From the NCBI GenBank assembly GCA_019916065.1, contig CM034242.1, positions 12,592,879 through 12,656,878 on the forward strand: a stretch of DNA of 64,000 nt, written 5' to 3'. The translations under genes and the position numbers were made by a program. This DNA is from Vitellaria paradoxa. Its lineage: Eukaryota; Streptophyta; Magnoliopsida; Ericales; Sapotaceae. Shown here in pieces: positions 27,596 to 38,268 of the stretch. Numbering within the stretch: the stretch's first letter is position 1; each line of letters begins with the position of its first letter. The notes under the pieces were generated by a model. The model was not told where the DNA came from. It was given only the letters and a program-made list of their open reading frames with translations, and ran no database searches.

Positions 27596-30062
27596 TGCTA
27601 CAATTCCAATTAGAGATGCTCGGGCTTGCAAGTGGTTGGGATCAGATCAAATAACTTCAATCACTCCAAGGACTTAATGATACTCTAAATGAAATAAAAT
27701 ACCACGCCAAAACATTAGCAAACATTCAGAAAAATAGAGAATGAAAGCTTCTTAGTTTAAAAGATCCTGTTCTACCATATGAAAACTCAGCATGTGGAAT
27801 CAGAAAGAGAAAAAAGTTCTTTTCTTTCTCTGTGTGAGTGTACACGCAGTATGTGCATGGGTGAACATGAACAAAAATTACAAATTTTGGAATGGCTTGA
27901 ACAATTGTAACTTTTGAGCCCAAAGCAATAAAACATGCTAATTTAACAAATGATTGACAATCATGATTCACAAATCACACACCCCATTCTTGTTTGATAG
28001 ATTGTTTATCCTTGAGATGGATGAGGAAGGCAAGTCAACATCTGAAATGGGTAACAATAGACTAGTAGCCAGATAGAGGTACAATAGTTGTTAAAGTCTC
28101 GATTCAGATCTTACTAACCTACGATTTTACCATTTTAGCCAAATCAATCTGAATACTATAAAATATCCCTTGGATGTAAAATCTTACGATTTAGTGAAGG
28201 ATCTTATGGGATCATAAAATCCTGATTCAAATCCCGATACTATCTGATCCAAACTTATACTTTTTTCTTAATATGTTGGTTTTATTATTTTGATATACAC
28301 ATATTTTATACCATGTCTGTCTAAATCAATTAAAAATAAGTCGTATTGAACTGAATAGAACAATTGATATCCATATATTATTTCACAAAAATTAGAATAT
28401 AAATGTAATCAAATATCTTTATCTCTAACATAATAGAAGATCACTACACATTATCATTTTATTAGCAATTAATTATTAATTGAAAAACTCTCATTAGAAA
28501 TCTTTTTTTTTTTTTTTTTTCTATTATCTTTTACTACTACTTTAGAGCGTGAAATATTTTAGTACAAAACTTCTCTCTCTCTCTCTCTCCCCCTCCCTCT
28601 CTCATGGAATGCAAAAAATTTATTTTTTCAACTTCTTGTTATATATATTTATAGCTTATATGGTGTATTTTTCCTTTTTTTCTTTTTTTGTTAAACATTT
28701 ACTTTTTTGTTTCATTTAATAAATTATATTCATATGAAAACTATTGTGCATGTTTTTCCTTTTTGGGCAAGATCTTACGATATTCCATTAGCCTACGATC
28801 TGGTCCCTTAAACCCTTCCAACGATCCGATACAAGATCCCAATTCTGACAACCTTAGCCAAATAACATTAAGGAAGGATATAAATATGTGATTGGGAAGC
28901 AATAATTGAATGCCAAGTAGAGTTGATAAAGTTGAGTGACCATTGCTAGGTAGGTACACAGCGAAACTTCACAAACCATTGGGTTTTATAACTTATGCTT
29001 TTGCTCATAATCAGGGCAAGCTCCATGCTCAAACATACACTTGAATATGAAGCCCACCGGCCAGGTCAGATCAGAAAGGTTTTGATGACTCAAGGTTCAT
29101 ATCAGGTAAAGGAGAGCGAGGGGAAAAGGGGGAGGACCACATACTCATTAGTTCAATAAGTTAACCATAAAACCAACGACTGCATCTTTACTATTTCCAA
29201 CTGAATTCACAAAGCTTCTCACATGAACGTCTAGGTTAATGTTCATCTCATCCTTGTAGATCATTCACAAACCCTTTTTTTGGTTGAGCCTTTTGTATTT
29301 CTCAATCACTTCCTAATACATATAATTTTGATATATAAAGCAAATCTACACTGAACATGCTAAATACTCCCAATTGGGTGTAACATTTTATGCAAACATC
29401 CACAAACGTACGATCATTGATATTCCATATGTGGGTAAGTTGATGCCGGAGAATGCAAAAAATAAGGAGTTCTGTCGAAGTTGCAGCACAAGAAAAAAAA
29501 TTGATAATTTTTTAGAGTGTCAAATTCCCATATCTCCAAAAGGATTTCCTACACTGTTCCCCAATACCTTACTCTAGAGAAAAATAACATGTTGATCATG
29601 TGCATCTCCGTAGAACTTCCTTCTGCATATACTTGTTAAAAAAAAAATACTGGGCTAAAAACCACATATTTGAAGTCAATGTAGTCTTCCCCTTCCCTTT
29701 ATCAAATTGAATTAATCCATAATAACAATTCACGATGATGATACAAATTCCAAATTCTAATAGCAGATTGTTCAAAATTGAAATAAGTATTGCCAAGAAC
29801 TCGTGTAAAGGGTTATTCAACAGTCCAGATTAAAGATTCTGGAACTTGTGATGATCTGGGTGTCGAGAGTTTATCTTCATCACCAAAATTGACCCCATAG
29901 CTCCAAATGCAACAAAATTAATTTGCTCTCTCATGAATTTTTATTTAATGGGCTGTAAACTTATATGCAACACAACACGTAAATACATGAATACGTATAC
30001 AAATAGATTCATACGCATTTCCAAGCTTTTCCCTCAAACTGAAATCAAACGCAACAACAATG
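27596..30062 (-). other. 5' flank of serine racemase, possibly a leader intron
   Basis: No coding exon was found. On the minus strand there is a good donor (GTAAGT) at about 30176 and an acceptor-like CAAG near 27626. This allows a noncoding first exon around 30180-30300 and a leader intron of about 2.5 kb. A T-run and CT tract lie at 28503-28600. A MITE-like block at about 28087-28856 has repeated CGATACAAGATCC/GATTCAGATCTTAC words at both ends. Confidence 0.35.
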
Positions 30063-31040
30063 AGAGAGAGAGAGAGAGAGAGAGAGAAACCTGCTTTCAG
30101 TAAACGTAGTCGTCAAAGAAGCAACAACACACACAAGTGATATATATATATATGTGCACACTTCGATAGGAACTTACAAAGAAGATATCTCAACCACCAA
30201 CATTGCTTCGGTCTGAATAGTCGATTGGGAGTGTTCTTCTATACCCAACGGTGGTATTCGGCTACCATACCCAAAAACCAACCCGAGTCTTGATTAGATT
30301 AGAAAAATCCGAGCCGTTCATTGCAAGAAGATAAAGTAACACCATCTGAACCGTCCAATAGTTACACACCATGGTCCCTCAGATTCATAAAGCGGTAAAT
30401 TGTTGGTTCACCCCTGTAACTTGATGCGGTTACAGTATTATCCACTGTAATTTGAATTTTGGCACTAATCACCCTTGTGTTTTATACAAAACTACAAACC
30501 AAATGGGTAATAATTTTCTCGGCGAAATAACGAGTTTGCCCCGAGATATCATGAGACAAAGTTGAACGACAGCTTTCAATTCATTCATCGGGACAAATGA
30601 ACACAAAATGTGGGATTCGGGTTGACTCCATGACTTGTAATCTGTAGAGTTAATTTTAAATTCAATACTTTAAATATATTTACATTTATTTTGAATTAAA
30701 ATAATGTAAATACATATGAATCATTGGATTAAAATTTAACAGTCCATCATTAATATTACGGAGTTGACATAACATAGTTATGTCAGTCTCTTCTTTTTTC
30801 AAAATGTGACCTATTTTGATTCCTCTCACAAATTAGGGTTTTTGAATAGGGTTAGATCTTGTTTCAAATGAAAAGAATGATTACATGAATAGTTTGAATA
30901 TGTAAGGACAAATGAAGGAGTTGAAATAAAGACGGACTAATTGCATATCAATTTGATACAAGTAGTTATGAAAATGGGAATGATATTGATAAATATTATT
31001 ATAAGTGGTGTACAAAAAAAGGTGTATTTGGGGTTAAGGT
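30063..31040. other. intergenic DNA with a GA microsatellite
   Basis: A GA dinucleotide run lies at 30061-30087 and a TA run at 30141-30152. The stretch around 30180-30300 may be the promoter and first exon of the minus-strand racemase gene. No protein-like reading frame is present. Confidence 0.4.
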
Positions 31041-31149
31041 GACATACGTTTAGCTAATCATTAATAATTTTAAACTTAATTCTGGATACCTAGAGTTATG
31101 AATTATTATTTTACTATATAACTTAGGTATCCATAGCTTTAGCTATTAT
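31041..31149. repeat. direct repeat, left copy (pair with 35290-35409)
   Basis: The sequence around ATTAATAATTTTAAACTTAA, followed by a TATTATTTTACTATATAACT block and ending TTTTAGCTATTAT-like, is repeated at 35290-35409 in the same orientation at roughly 80-85 percent identity by eye. Both copies lie outside the gypsy-type element. Confidence 0.65.
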
Positions 31150-31504
31150 GGTTGTGTTCATTTGGGGGATGTGAGAGTTGGGATTGGACTTGTTATCCAC
31201 AGATCCCATAAATCCCATGTTTGATAATTGAAAAAGGTGAAAGGATTGTTAATCCCTAAAAAATGTTGGAGTGGGATGGTAAATTCTTTTCTCCTAAATT
31301 TGATTCTTACCAAAATTTAAAGATTTAAAATTATGTTTGTCACATCTCCTATCAAATCACATTTCTTATCATATTTTATATCCCATCAAAATACCAATAA
31401 AATAATTCTATATAAAAAATTAATCATATTTATATCTAATCACATACATTATCCCATACTATTATTTATTTTCCATTATTCAATCCTCCCAATTAAACAT
31501 AGCA
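31150..31504. mobile_element. MITE next to the gypsy-type insertion
   Basis: The left end GGTTGTGTTCATTTGGGGG and the right end CCTCCCAATTAAACATAGC are imperfect inverted repeats about 355 bp apart. The flanks are AT-rich (TAT on both sides is possible). No coding capacity. Confidence 0.5.
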
Positions 31505-31526
31505 TATAAATAATATAGACTCATTC

Positions 31527-31531
31527 ATACG
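31527..31531. repeat. target-site duplication ATACG, left copy
   Basis: ATACG directly precedes TGGAGGAGGTGGT at 31532 and directly follows the terminal CTCCA at 35224 (35225-35229). A perfect 5-bp duplication between a TG start and a CA end is what an LTR retrotransposon insertion leaves. Confidence 0.75.
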
Positions 31532-31544
31532 TGGAGGAGGTGGT

Positions 31545-32130
31545 CAGGTTGGTCATAGCCTCTTGGCCACAGAGCCATAGTTCGATCACCTGACCCGCTC
31601 AGGTCGGTCATAGCCTCTTGGCCACAGTGCCATAATTCGGCCACCTAACCTACTCAGGTCGGTCACAACTGCTTGGGCATAATACCATAAGTTCGACCAC
31701 CTGACTCGTTCAGATCGGTAAAACCCACTTGGCCATGATTTAGCCATCTGATCCGCGCAGCTCGGTCATGGCCACATGTCTTATGGTATTTAGAATTAAC
31801 GATAAATTTTTCGAAGTACGTAAGTTCAGTCATGTCCTTTAGCATTTGAAACTGACAGTAATTGCTCAAGTACGTAAGTTCGGACATGACTTATGACAAC
31901 AATTGTTTAAAGTGCATAAGTTCGGATATGTCTTAAACTGACAAAAATTGTTCAAAGACCTTTTGATCGGATACTTAAGCTCGAAATGCTTCAATTTGGA
32001 TTAAAGACTTGGTATGGTCGACTGAAGTAATTTATGATGTTTTCAACTAAGTTGTTTTAAACAAAGGTTCGAGTTCGGACAATTTTATGGTATTCACATG
32101 CATCCATTAAATTTTTACCAAGTATATGAG
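31545..32130. repeat. short diverged tandem repeats in the gypsy-type element
   Basis: Two arrays are visible. At about 31545-31780 a unit of 55-65 bp repeats, built from CTCAGGTCGGTCATAGCC, CTTGGCCACAG and a CATAGTTCG-like word. At about 31800-32000 another unit repeats, built from AAGTACGTAAGTTCGGACAT and an AATTGTTCAAAG-like word. Such arrays are typical of the 3' untranslated part of Tat-lineage elements. Confidence 0.6.
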
Positions 32131-32251
32131 TTCGAGTGGCAAGCTCAATAAACGCACAAAAGATATTTCATTAATAAGGGGATTGTTCCTTAACAGCTAC
32201 AAAGACTAAGAGAACATTATAAGAAAGGAAAATCAAAGCAAAGAAAGACAT

Positions 32252-34217
32252 TTATTCTTGATCTTCATTTCTTTTCTCGACCTTGGACTCATTCCCGATC
32301 TCCCCTCCTCCGGCCTCACTAGCCTTCAATCCTCGGTCGGTGGTCTCAGCAAACTCTCCCCCGTCCAATGATGATGGATCTTTTTCTTCTTCCTAATCAT
32401 CGGCTAATGGGAGTTATTGAGCCTCGTTCCTCGGCCATTCAAAGGCAATATACAGCTCGGAGTTGGAGGACTGGCCAGTTTTATTTAAGGCATCTACCCA
32501 TCCATTGCGATAGTAAGTATTGGCTGCGATGAATACCTGCTTTTGGTATTCATCGCCAGCCTCTTCGTAGCCCTTCGAGTAGGCCTTCTTCATTTCTTCT
32601 TGAATTTTGGCCTCTGCCTGGTTAGCCCTTCTATTGGCTTTATTGAAACTCCTCTTAACGGTGTCGAGGTTGGAGGATAGTCGTTTATTCTAGTTGACAA
32701 GCTCGTCATTTTGAGAATAGACTTCTTTGACATTTTCTTCAGCCCGTTCAGCTCGGAGGCGCTGAGTCTGGATCTCCCTCTCAGCGTTGTTCAGGCTTTC
32801 GAGTAGTCGCTCAAATCGCCGACCAGCATCTCTAAAAAACTCAATAGCCTGCAAAAAGAGAAGTAATGATTAGTACACAAATTAGTAAAGAAGGAATGAA
32901 AAATCAAACTAAGGAAAAGGAAAGTATTTACCAGCAGGGAGTACTGAACTCACTGACTGAACCACGGTTGGCCAGGCAGATTCATGATATGTTTCATATC
33001 ACTGAGAAGAGTCGCTGCATGCACGACGGACAGCGCAACATCCTGGTTGGAGATGGCTGAGTTAGTCATGTTGATCGGACGTTCTCCAACCATGGGGCTG
33101 ATAACAAAGTTATCAATCCGATGCTTGGTGGAGGGCTTGGCATCTAGGTCTATTGTTCGGCTGCTGCCCAAAGCTTCAACCTCAGCCACGTGGTTGGGTT
33201 TCTTTAACACAACCCCACGTTGAGCTGGCGACGGGGAAGAAGGTGGTGGAGGTGTGCTCGCCTTTCTCTTCTTGCTCTGGTCTTTTCCTCCCAAGCTCTT
33301 CTTCATAGCCGCAAGTAGGTTTTGGGGCGGCATCTTGGGAAGATTGGCCGGTGGAGGTACTATGACAGTCACAATCTGGAGCACGCCGAGTGGGAAGTTT
33401 TCCGAGTCAAGCAGGTTGTGAAGCTGCTCTTCATTAACATCCGTCAGAAGGGCTATAAAGCTCCGGTGTATGGGCTTGTAGCCGAGCAGCACAGGAGCAG
33501 TCCGAGCAAGTCCTCGGAATGGTCCATCCCCTTTGTATGCTAGCACTTCGGCAATTTGGCCGAAGTTCACTACGTTCAGATTAGCGAACCTTTTATTAAA
33601 GTTTTTTTGCTGTAAAAGAGTAAAAGAAAAAATTAGTTATTATTCGATCATAGGGAAATAACAATAATAATAAGTGAACAAAAGCGAAAACTACCTATGC
33701 CGCCCATGAAGTTTTGGATGCCATCATGCCTGTCTTCTCCTGGCAGCCACTGCCACTCTCCTTCGACCAAGATGTGGTCGTCCAGTAGGTTTTTATTATA
33801 GTCTGGAATGGCATGCATGAGATTATCTTTCACTTGGCATTTCAGGTAGTATCACCTCCTTTTTGAGTGGGTTAGGGCGTAACAATGAAGGATTTTTAGG
33901 GGTCCCAAGTTGACCCTCAGAATCTTGTTGAGCTCTATCACTTCGACCAAAATGCTATACCCATTTGGGGCCAGCTGACCGGGGCAAAGTCTGACCATTG
34001 AGAGAAACAGCCAGACTAAGGGTTGGAGTAGAAGGGTTACCCCACATTCCTCAATGGCCACTAAGGGCCATCGTACCCACTCTGACCCTCGATTTTCAGC
34101 TATGTTGAAATCATCCGCTCCCCGTAGGGCTAGTCGGACAGACTCCGGAATCTGATGTCTAGCCCTGAAAGATTCTATCCCCCCCAGTTTCCTAAAGGCA
34201 TTAAGGTATTTACCCAT
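32252..34217 (-). pseudogene. antisense accessory ORF, gypsy-type transposase-like, disrupted
   Basis: The reading starts at ATG 34217 (MGKYLNAFRKLGG) and contains the block LVWLFLSMVRLCPGQLAPNG, typical of the Transposase_28 (putative gypsy-type transposon) family. It continues through LVEGEWQWLPGED to NFGQIAEVLAY, a Pro/Ser/Lys-rich linker near 33250, and a C-terminal coiled coil (RAERAEENVKEVYSQNDEL and on) ending at about 32252. Introns are inferred at about 33610-33690 and 32850-32930. In-frame stops interrupt it at 33852-33854, 32950-32952 and 32690-32692, and the first inferred intron does not restore frame cleanly. The function of this protein class is not known. Confidence 0.7.
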
Positions 34218-34664
34218 TGAGGAAAAACTTGAAAAAAATGAAGGGAATCGATAATAATACTCACCTATGTTATGATACGGAGGGTAGGGACTTGGTCGGA
34301 CGTGACTTGAGCTCGGTTAAAGAATGTTGAAAGGGATTTTGGACTTGTTAAGTGCTTGAGAGCTCTGAAAATCTTCAAGTGCAAAAAGCTTATTTGATGG
34401 CGAAAACGAATATTTATATAGGGAGGAGATGAAAAGACGGGAGATGAAAGGTTGTAGATCAGATCAAAACAACGTAGTTTTGGTGACCGGCATCCATTAA
34501 ATGCACGTACTCCCATTAATGGGTACTGATGGGGCCAGCCGCCATTGATCGATATATAATTATAGCCTAGGGGTAACCTATAGCCACCCTTGGCAATAGG
34601 ATGATTATTTCGAGCTCTTGCACGTGTGTCGAACAAGACACACACTTAAGAGCTGGGGGGCAAT

Positions 34665-35224
34665 TGGAGGAGGTGGTTTGACACGTGTCCTACATCCAAA
34701 AGAATATATTGGGCACGTGCCAAAATAACCATTCGTGGCAACGTGATGGAGTGGGGGAGCGGTTTGTTGCCCTATATTTGCCACCTGTCTAACACGACTA
34801 CCCACGATGTCCGATTAAAACAAGTTAATTCAGAAAGACCAGAGGCATCGAATAGGATAAAATGAAGAGATGACATGAAAAAGAGGTAGGTACTAGTGAA
34901 TACAGAGAATTCCATCAATATACTTAAGAAATATAATCTGACTTAACCATCAGAAGGACGTTCGGCTGAACATCGCCCAACCGGTAGTTGTTTTTGGCAA
35001 GTTCAATGCAGGTTGGGAGGAGCTCGGAAGTACAACATTGTCTTTCGTCCGACCATGTTACTAGAGATCAAGGAGCTGATCGGACGTATGTTATAAGTTG
35101 GTGATTCAGTTCAGACATGCTGAGCGTTAAGTATCATCGTATCTTTCATCCGACCACGTTGCTGACAATCAAGTAGCTGATCGGACATCTCTCATAGTTT
35201 GTTGATTTTAATCCTGACACTCCA
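34665..35224 (+). repeat. 3' LTR of the gypsy-type element
   Basis: The LTR begins TGGAGGAGGTGGT just after the polypurine tract and ends CTCCA before the duplicated ATACG. Within it, GCTGATCGGACGTATG and GCTGATCGGACATCTC recur about 120 bp apart with similar flanks, an internal subrepeat. The 560-bp length relies on the polypurine tract and the target duplication. Confidence 0.6.
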
Positions 35225-35289
35225 ATACGCATGTATGTTCTAGATTCAGTTTTGTCTTTGAAAGTTTAATTCATACATGAGTACGTCTA

Positions 35290-35409
35290 GAGGACAACAT
35301 ATATTTGGCTGCTTGTTAATAATTTTAAACTTAAATTGGGGTACCTAAGGTTACCGGTTATTATTTTATTACATAACTTTAGGTACTCTCTAGTTTTAGC
35401 TATTATTAG
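35290..35409. repeat. direct repeat, right copy (pair with 31041-31149)
   Basis: This matches the left copy through GTTAATAATTTTAAACTTAA, GGTACCTAAGGTTA-like and TTTTAGCTATTATTA words. With the gypsy-type element removed, the two copies would be about 455 bp apart with the 31150-31504 MITE between them. They may be termini of an older small element. Confidence 0.6.
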
Positions 35410-36930
35410 GTACACGGGGATGACTTTTAAAATGTGGCTTTGTTCTTAACATTTTGCCTAGTTACTAAAGTAATTGAGTGAGTTTTTTTGAATTGAAACA
35501 CTTGTGGGCCTCTCACTTTAAATAAATAAATTCATTAAAGTATATTTTAATCGCAACACTTCCATTATCATGTCCGTGCTAGTTTTTAGTCTAATGGCAA
35601 TTTCCTTTTGAATTTGATGGTCTAGAAATCTTAGGTTAGTGGAATATATTCAACTCTGATATACCCAGGTGAAAGTATTCATTGTTAGGAATGGGTATGT
35701 TGAAAATAATGGATGCTAATTAAGAATTAACATTTTATTTGATCTTTATGTAGCCTCTACCTTGCGTGTCAATTTTGTTTGCCTTTTCACTTCCTAATCT
35801 CCAAATTTCATTTTGTACTATGATTCTCTCCTTGGAATGAGTGCAATGTGAATTAGCAATCTTCTTACCTTCTCACCTCTTGACTTTCAATTTGCATTTT
35901 GCACTTAACTCTTTCCGTAGGATAACAATATGAACTACGTATGATTTTGTGACAAGAGATTTAATGTTTTTTTTTTTATTTTTTCTTTTCTATTTTGGAT
36001 GCATGGGAGGTTGAATCTTACAAAAAGAAAAGAAAAAAGGTGAATCAAATTTGGTGCCATAACGAGCAACCTTAGTTACAACTATGCCTAGTTAAAGAGT
36101 TGCTACACTTAGGGATGGCAATTTTAACTCCCTCCACTCTGATCTGATAAGTACAGATATTTTTAAATTTCGCAAGTAATAGGATGGATTAGGATATAAA
36201 AATAAAATATTCATCGAGTTCGACTTCAGAGACAGTTTATTGTATACGTAGTGTACCCAACAAATATTACATGAACTCTTCTCGATTACCCCAATTATAG
36301 GGTACCCAAGAGGCATTAATCTTTACAACTGTTTTATTTAAATTGTGCAATAAAAGAAAAATCTATTTATAGGAAACGTTACAATATCAGAAGATGATTC
36401 TTATGTGACTTTTGATACCATACAAAAAATGAAATTCTTTATTTAATTCGTGCAACTATTGTACTTAAATTTTGTATTGCACATTTAAATTATGCAGTTC
36501 ATTTTTTTCGGTCCTAAAGTACCTTTCAATTATTTTTGTTGGTGATTTATGAAACAAAATAAGAGTTTGCAGGATCCGGGGATTCATATTTTCATTATTG
36601 CACCTTATAGTGTTTATCATGGGGTTCTAGGGGACTAAATACACTTCAGTAGCTGATGTGTAAAAGATCAATGATATTAATACGGTCTTAATTTTCTTGA
36701 AATGATTTAATGGCCTTGATTTAACTTGATTTTCTCTAGATGATTTAATGATCATTTAACGGCCCAAATGATTTAATAGTCTTATCTCCCAATATGGTTG
36801 ATCTTTTAAATATAAGCTGCGGAAGTGGAGTGGTTGTTTTTTTTTTTTTGTAATTACACACAACATAGTAAAAATTACTCATTGAATATAAAGTTGTATT
36901 AAATAAATGATGTACACAGGCAGTAACTTA
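35410..36930. other. intergenic DNA, no gene seen
   Basis: AT-rich sequence. At about 36110-36320 a fragment starts GGGATGGCAATTTTAAC and ends near GGGTACCCAAGAGG, resembling the end of a common plant non-autonomous transposon family. It has no partner end and no intact frame. Confidence 0.5.
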
Positions 36931-37305
36931 CGTAAATGTAGGGGTGGCAAAATGGGCGGGTTGGGCAGGTTAGTGATGGGTTTAAACGGGTTGGAGGTTA
37001 AATGGGTGTAACCCAAACCCACTCATTTAAAAGGCGGGTTAAATATGGGCGGGTTGAATACGGGTTATTTAAAACCCATGAATCCAACCTATTTACTTAT
37101 GACCTAACTTACTTTTTTAAAAAAATTAAAAATTTATTTCAATTAATGTGTATATACATATAAATACATCAATATTTATTTTAATTAATATAATATTATA
37201 CATATTATATAATATTATATATTATATTTATATTTTTCAGTTAATTTTGAATTTGTACAAACCGATTTATTTTTTATCCAATTTTAAATCAACAACTCTC
37301 TCTCT

Positions 37306-37858
37306 CTGTGCGCGCGCGCGTGTATGTGTGTGTGAGGTGTGTGCGTGTGCGTAAGCGCATGTGTGTGCGCCTGTGCGCGTGTGCATGTGCGTGTGCGCGC
37401 ACATGTGCGTGTTTGCGCGCGCGCGTGTGCATACGTGCGCGTGTGCATGTGCCCACGTGCACGCATATGTTTGTGCATGTGTGTGCGCGTGCGCGTATGT
37501 TTGTGCGTGTGTGCGCGTGCGTGTGGGTGTAGGAGTGTCTACGTGTGCGCGCGCAGGCGTGTGTTTGTGCGTGTGTGCGCACACGTGCGCGTGTTTGTGC
37601 ATGTGCGTGCGCGCGCGCGCGTGTGGGTTTATGTGTGCACGCACACGCGCGTATGTGCTTGTGCGTATACACGCATGCGCACGCGTGTAGGCGTGTCTGT
37701 GTACGCGCGCGCGCGCGCGTGGGTTTGTGTGTGTGGGTGTGTGCGCGCGTGCGCGCGCATGTGCTTGTGCCTGTAAGCGTGTGCGCGCGCGCGCATGTGT
37801 TTATGCGTGTGTGCACGCACGTGTGTGTAAGCGTGTATGCATGTGTGCGCGCGTGTTG
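37306..37858. repeat. alternating purine/pyrimidine (TG/CG) tract
   Basis: About 550 bp consist almost wholly of interspersed GT, GC and AT dinucleotide steps on the + strand, with several runs of (CG)4-6 (for example 37307-37318, 37610-37620, 37704-37718). A CT run (37295-37306) precedes it. Alternating purine/pyrimidine DNA with CG and TG steps readily adopts Z-form. The many open frames on both strands are Cys/Val/Arg/Ala or His/Thr/Arg repeats and not genes. Confidence 0.9.
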
Positions 37859-37913
37859 TTTGAATTCAGTGTGGAGGAGAATAGGAACAGAGAATGGAAG
37901 AAGAAACAAATTA

Positions 37914-38003
37914 TATGTAATGTATATGTTATACATTTATTGTATACGTTGAATATATACACACATCATATATATGTAATGTATATATTATACATTTATT
38001 GTA
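37914..38003. repeat. duplicated TA-rich block inside the hAT-type element
   Basis: TGTAATGTATATGTTATACA at 37915 and TGTAATGTATATATTATACA at 37975, each followed by TTTATTGTA, form a direct repeat with a 60-bp period. Confidence 0.8.
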
Positions 38004-38268
38004 GATATTGGTAGAGATAGAGAAAAAGAAAACAGTGTAAAAAGAGAGAGGGTGGATTAAACTAATTTTTTTAATTTAAATGGGTGTTTTAAGGGGTCCC
38101 GTTTCACAACCTAATTGCATCCGTTTATAAATGGGTATTTTATAAGTGACCCGATTACGACCCAATTACAACCCAATTAATAAAATAATGGGACCAAAAC
38201 CCATTTATTATGGGTTTAATTGGGTGGGTTGATGTGTTTGGGTTGATTTTGCCACCCCTACATAAATG

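Larger units (their letters stand above)
31532..35224 (+). mobile_element. truncated Ty3/gypsy (Tat-type) LTR retrotransposon
   Basis: The 3693-bp element starts TG, ends CA and has the 5-bp duplication ATACG. It contains, in order: a 13-bp remnant of the LTR start (TGGAGGAGGTGGT, 31532), a region of short tandem repeats, an antisense accessory ORF, a polypurine tract (AGCTGGGGGG, 34651-34660), and a 3' LTR (34665-35224) that starts with the same 13 bp. There is no gag, protease, reverse transcriptase or integrase. Antisense extra ORFs encoding Transposase_28-like proteins upstream of the 3' LTR are known from plant Ty3/gypsy elements, chiefly the Tat lineage, which is the basis for the assignment. 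A deletion apparently removed nearly the whole 5' LTR together with gag-pol. Confidence 0.7.
36939..38260. mobile_element. non-autonomous hAT-type transposon
   Basis: This 1322-bp element starts TAGGGGTGGCAAAATGGG and ends TTTTGCCACCCCTA, so its termini are inverted repeats of about 15-16 bp. Subterminal regions are full of GGGTT/AACCC words (36955-37085 and 38085-38235), typical of this family. An 8-bp duplication flanks it: CGTAAATG (36931-36938) and CATAAATG (38261-38268), differing by one CG-to-CA change. The size of the duplication supports hAT. No transposase is encoded; the long frames inside come from the low-complexity tract. Confidence 0.85.

Noticed and set aside
31523..31530. ATTCATAC repeated at 35269-35276 as an 8-bp target duplication
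   Set aside because: The bounded segment would have no TIR or TG/CA ends, whereas ATACG at 31527 and 35225 gives proper LTR ends.
37267..37952. Long overlapping open frames on both strands, up to 215 codons
   Set aside because: They are translations of the TG/CG tract (Cys/Val/Arg/Ala or His/Thr/Arg repeats), open in several frames at once, with no protein character.
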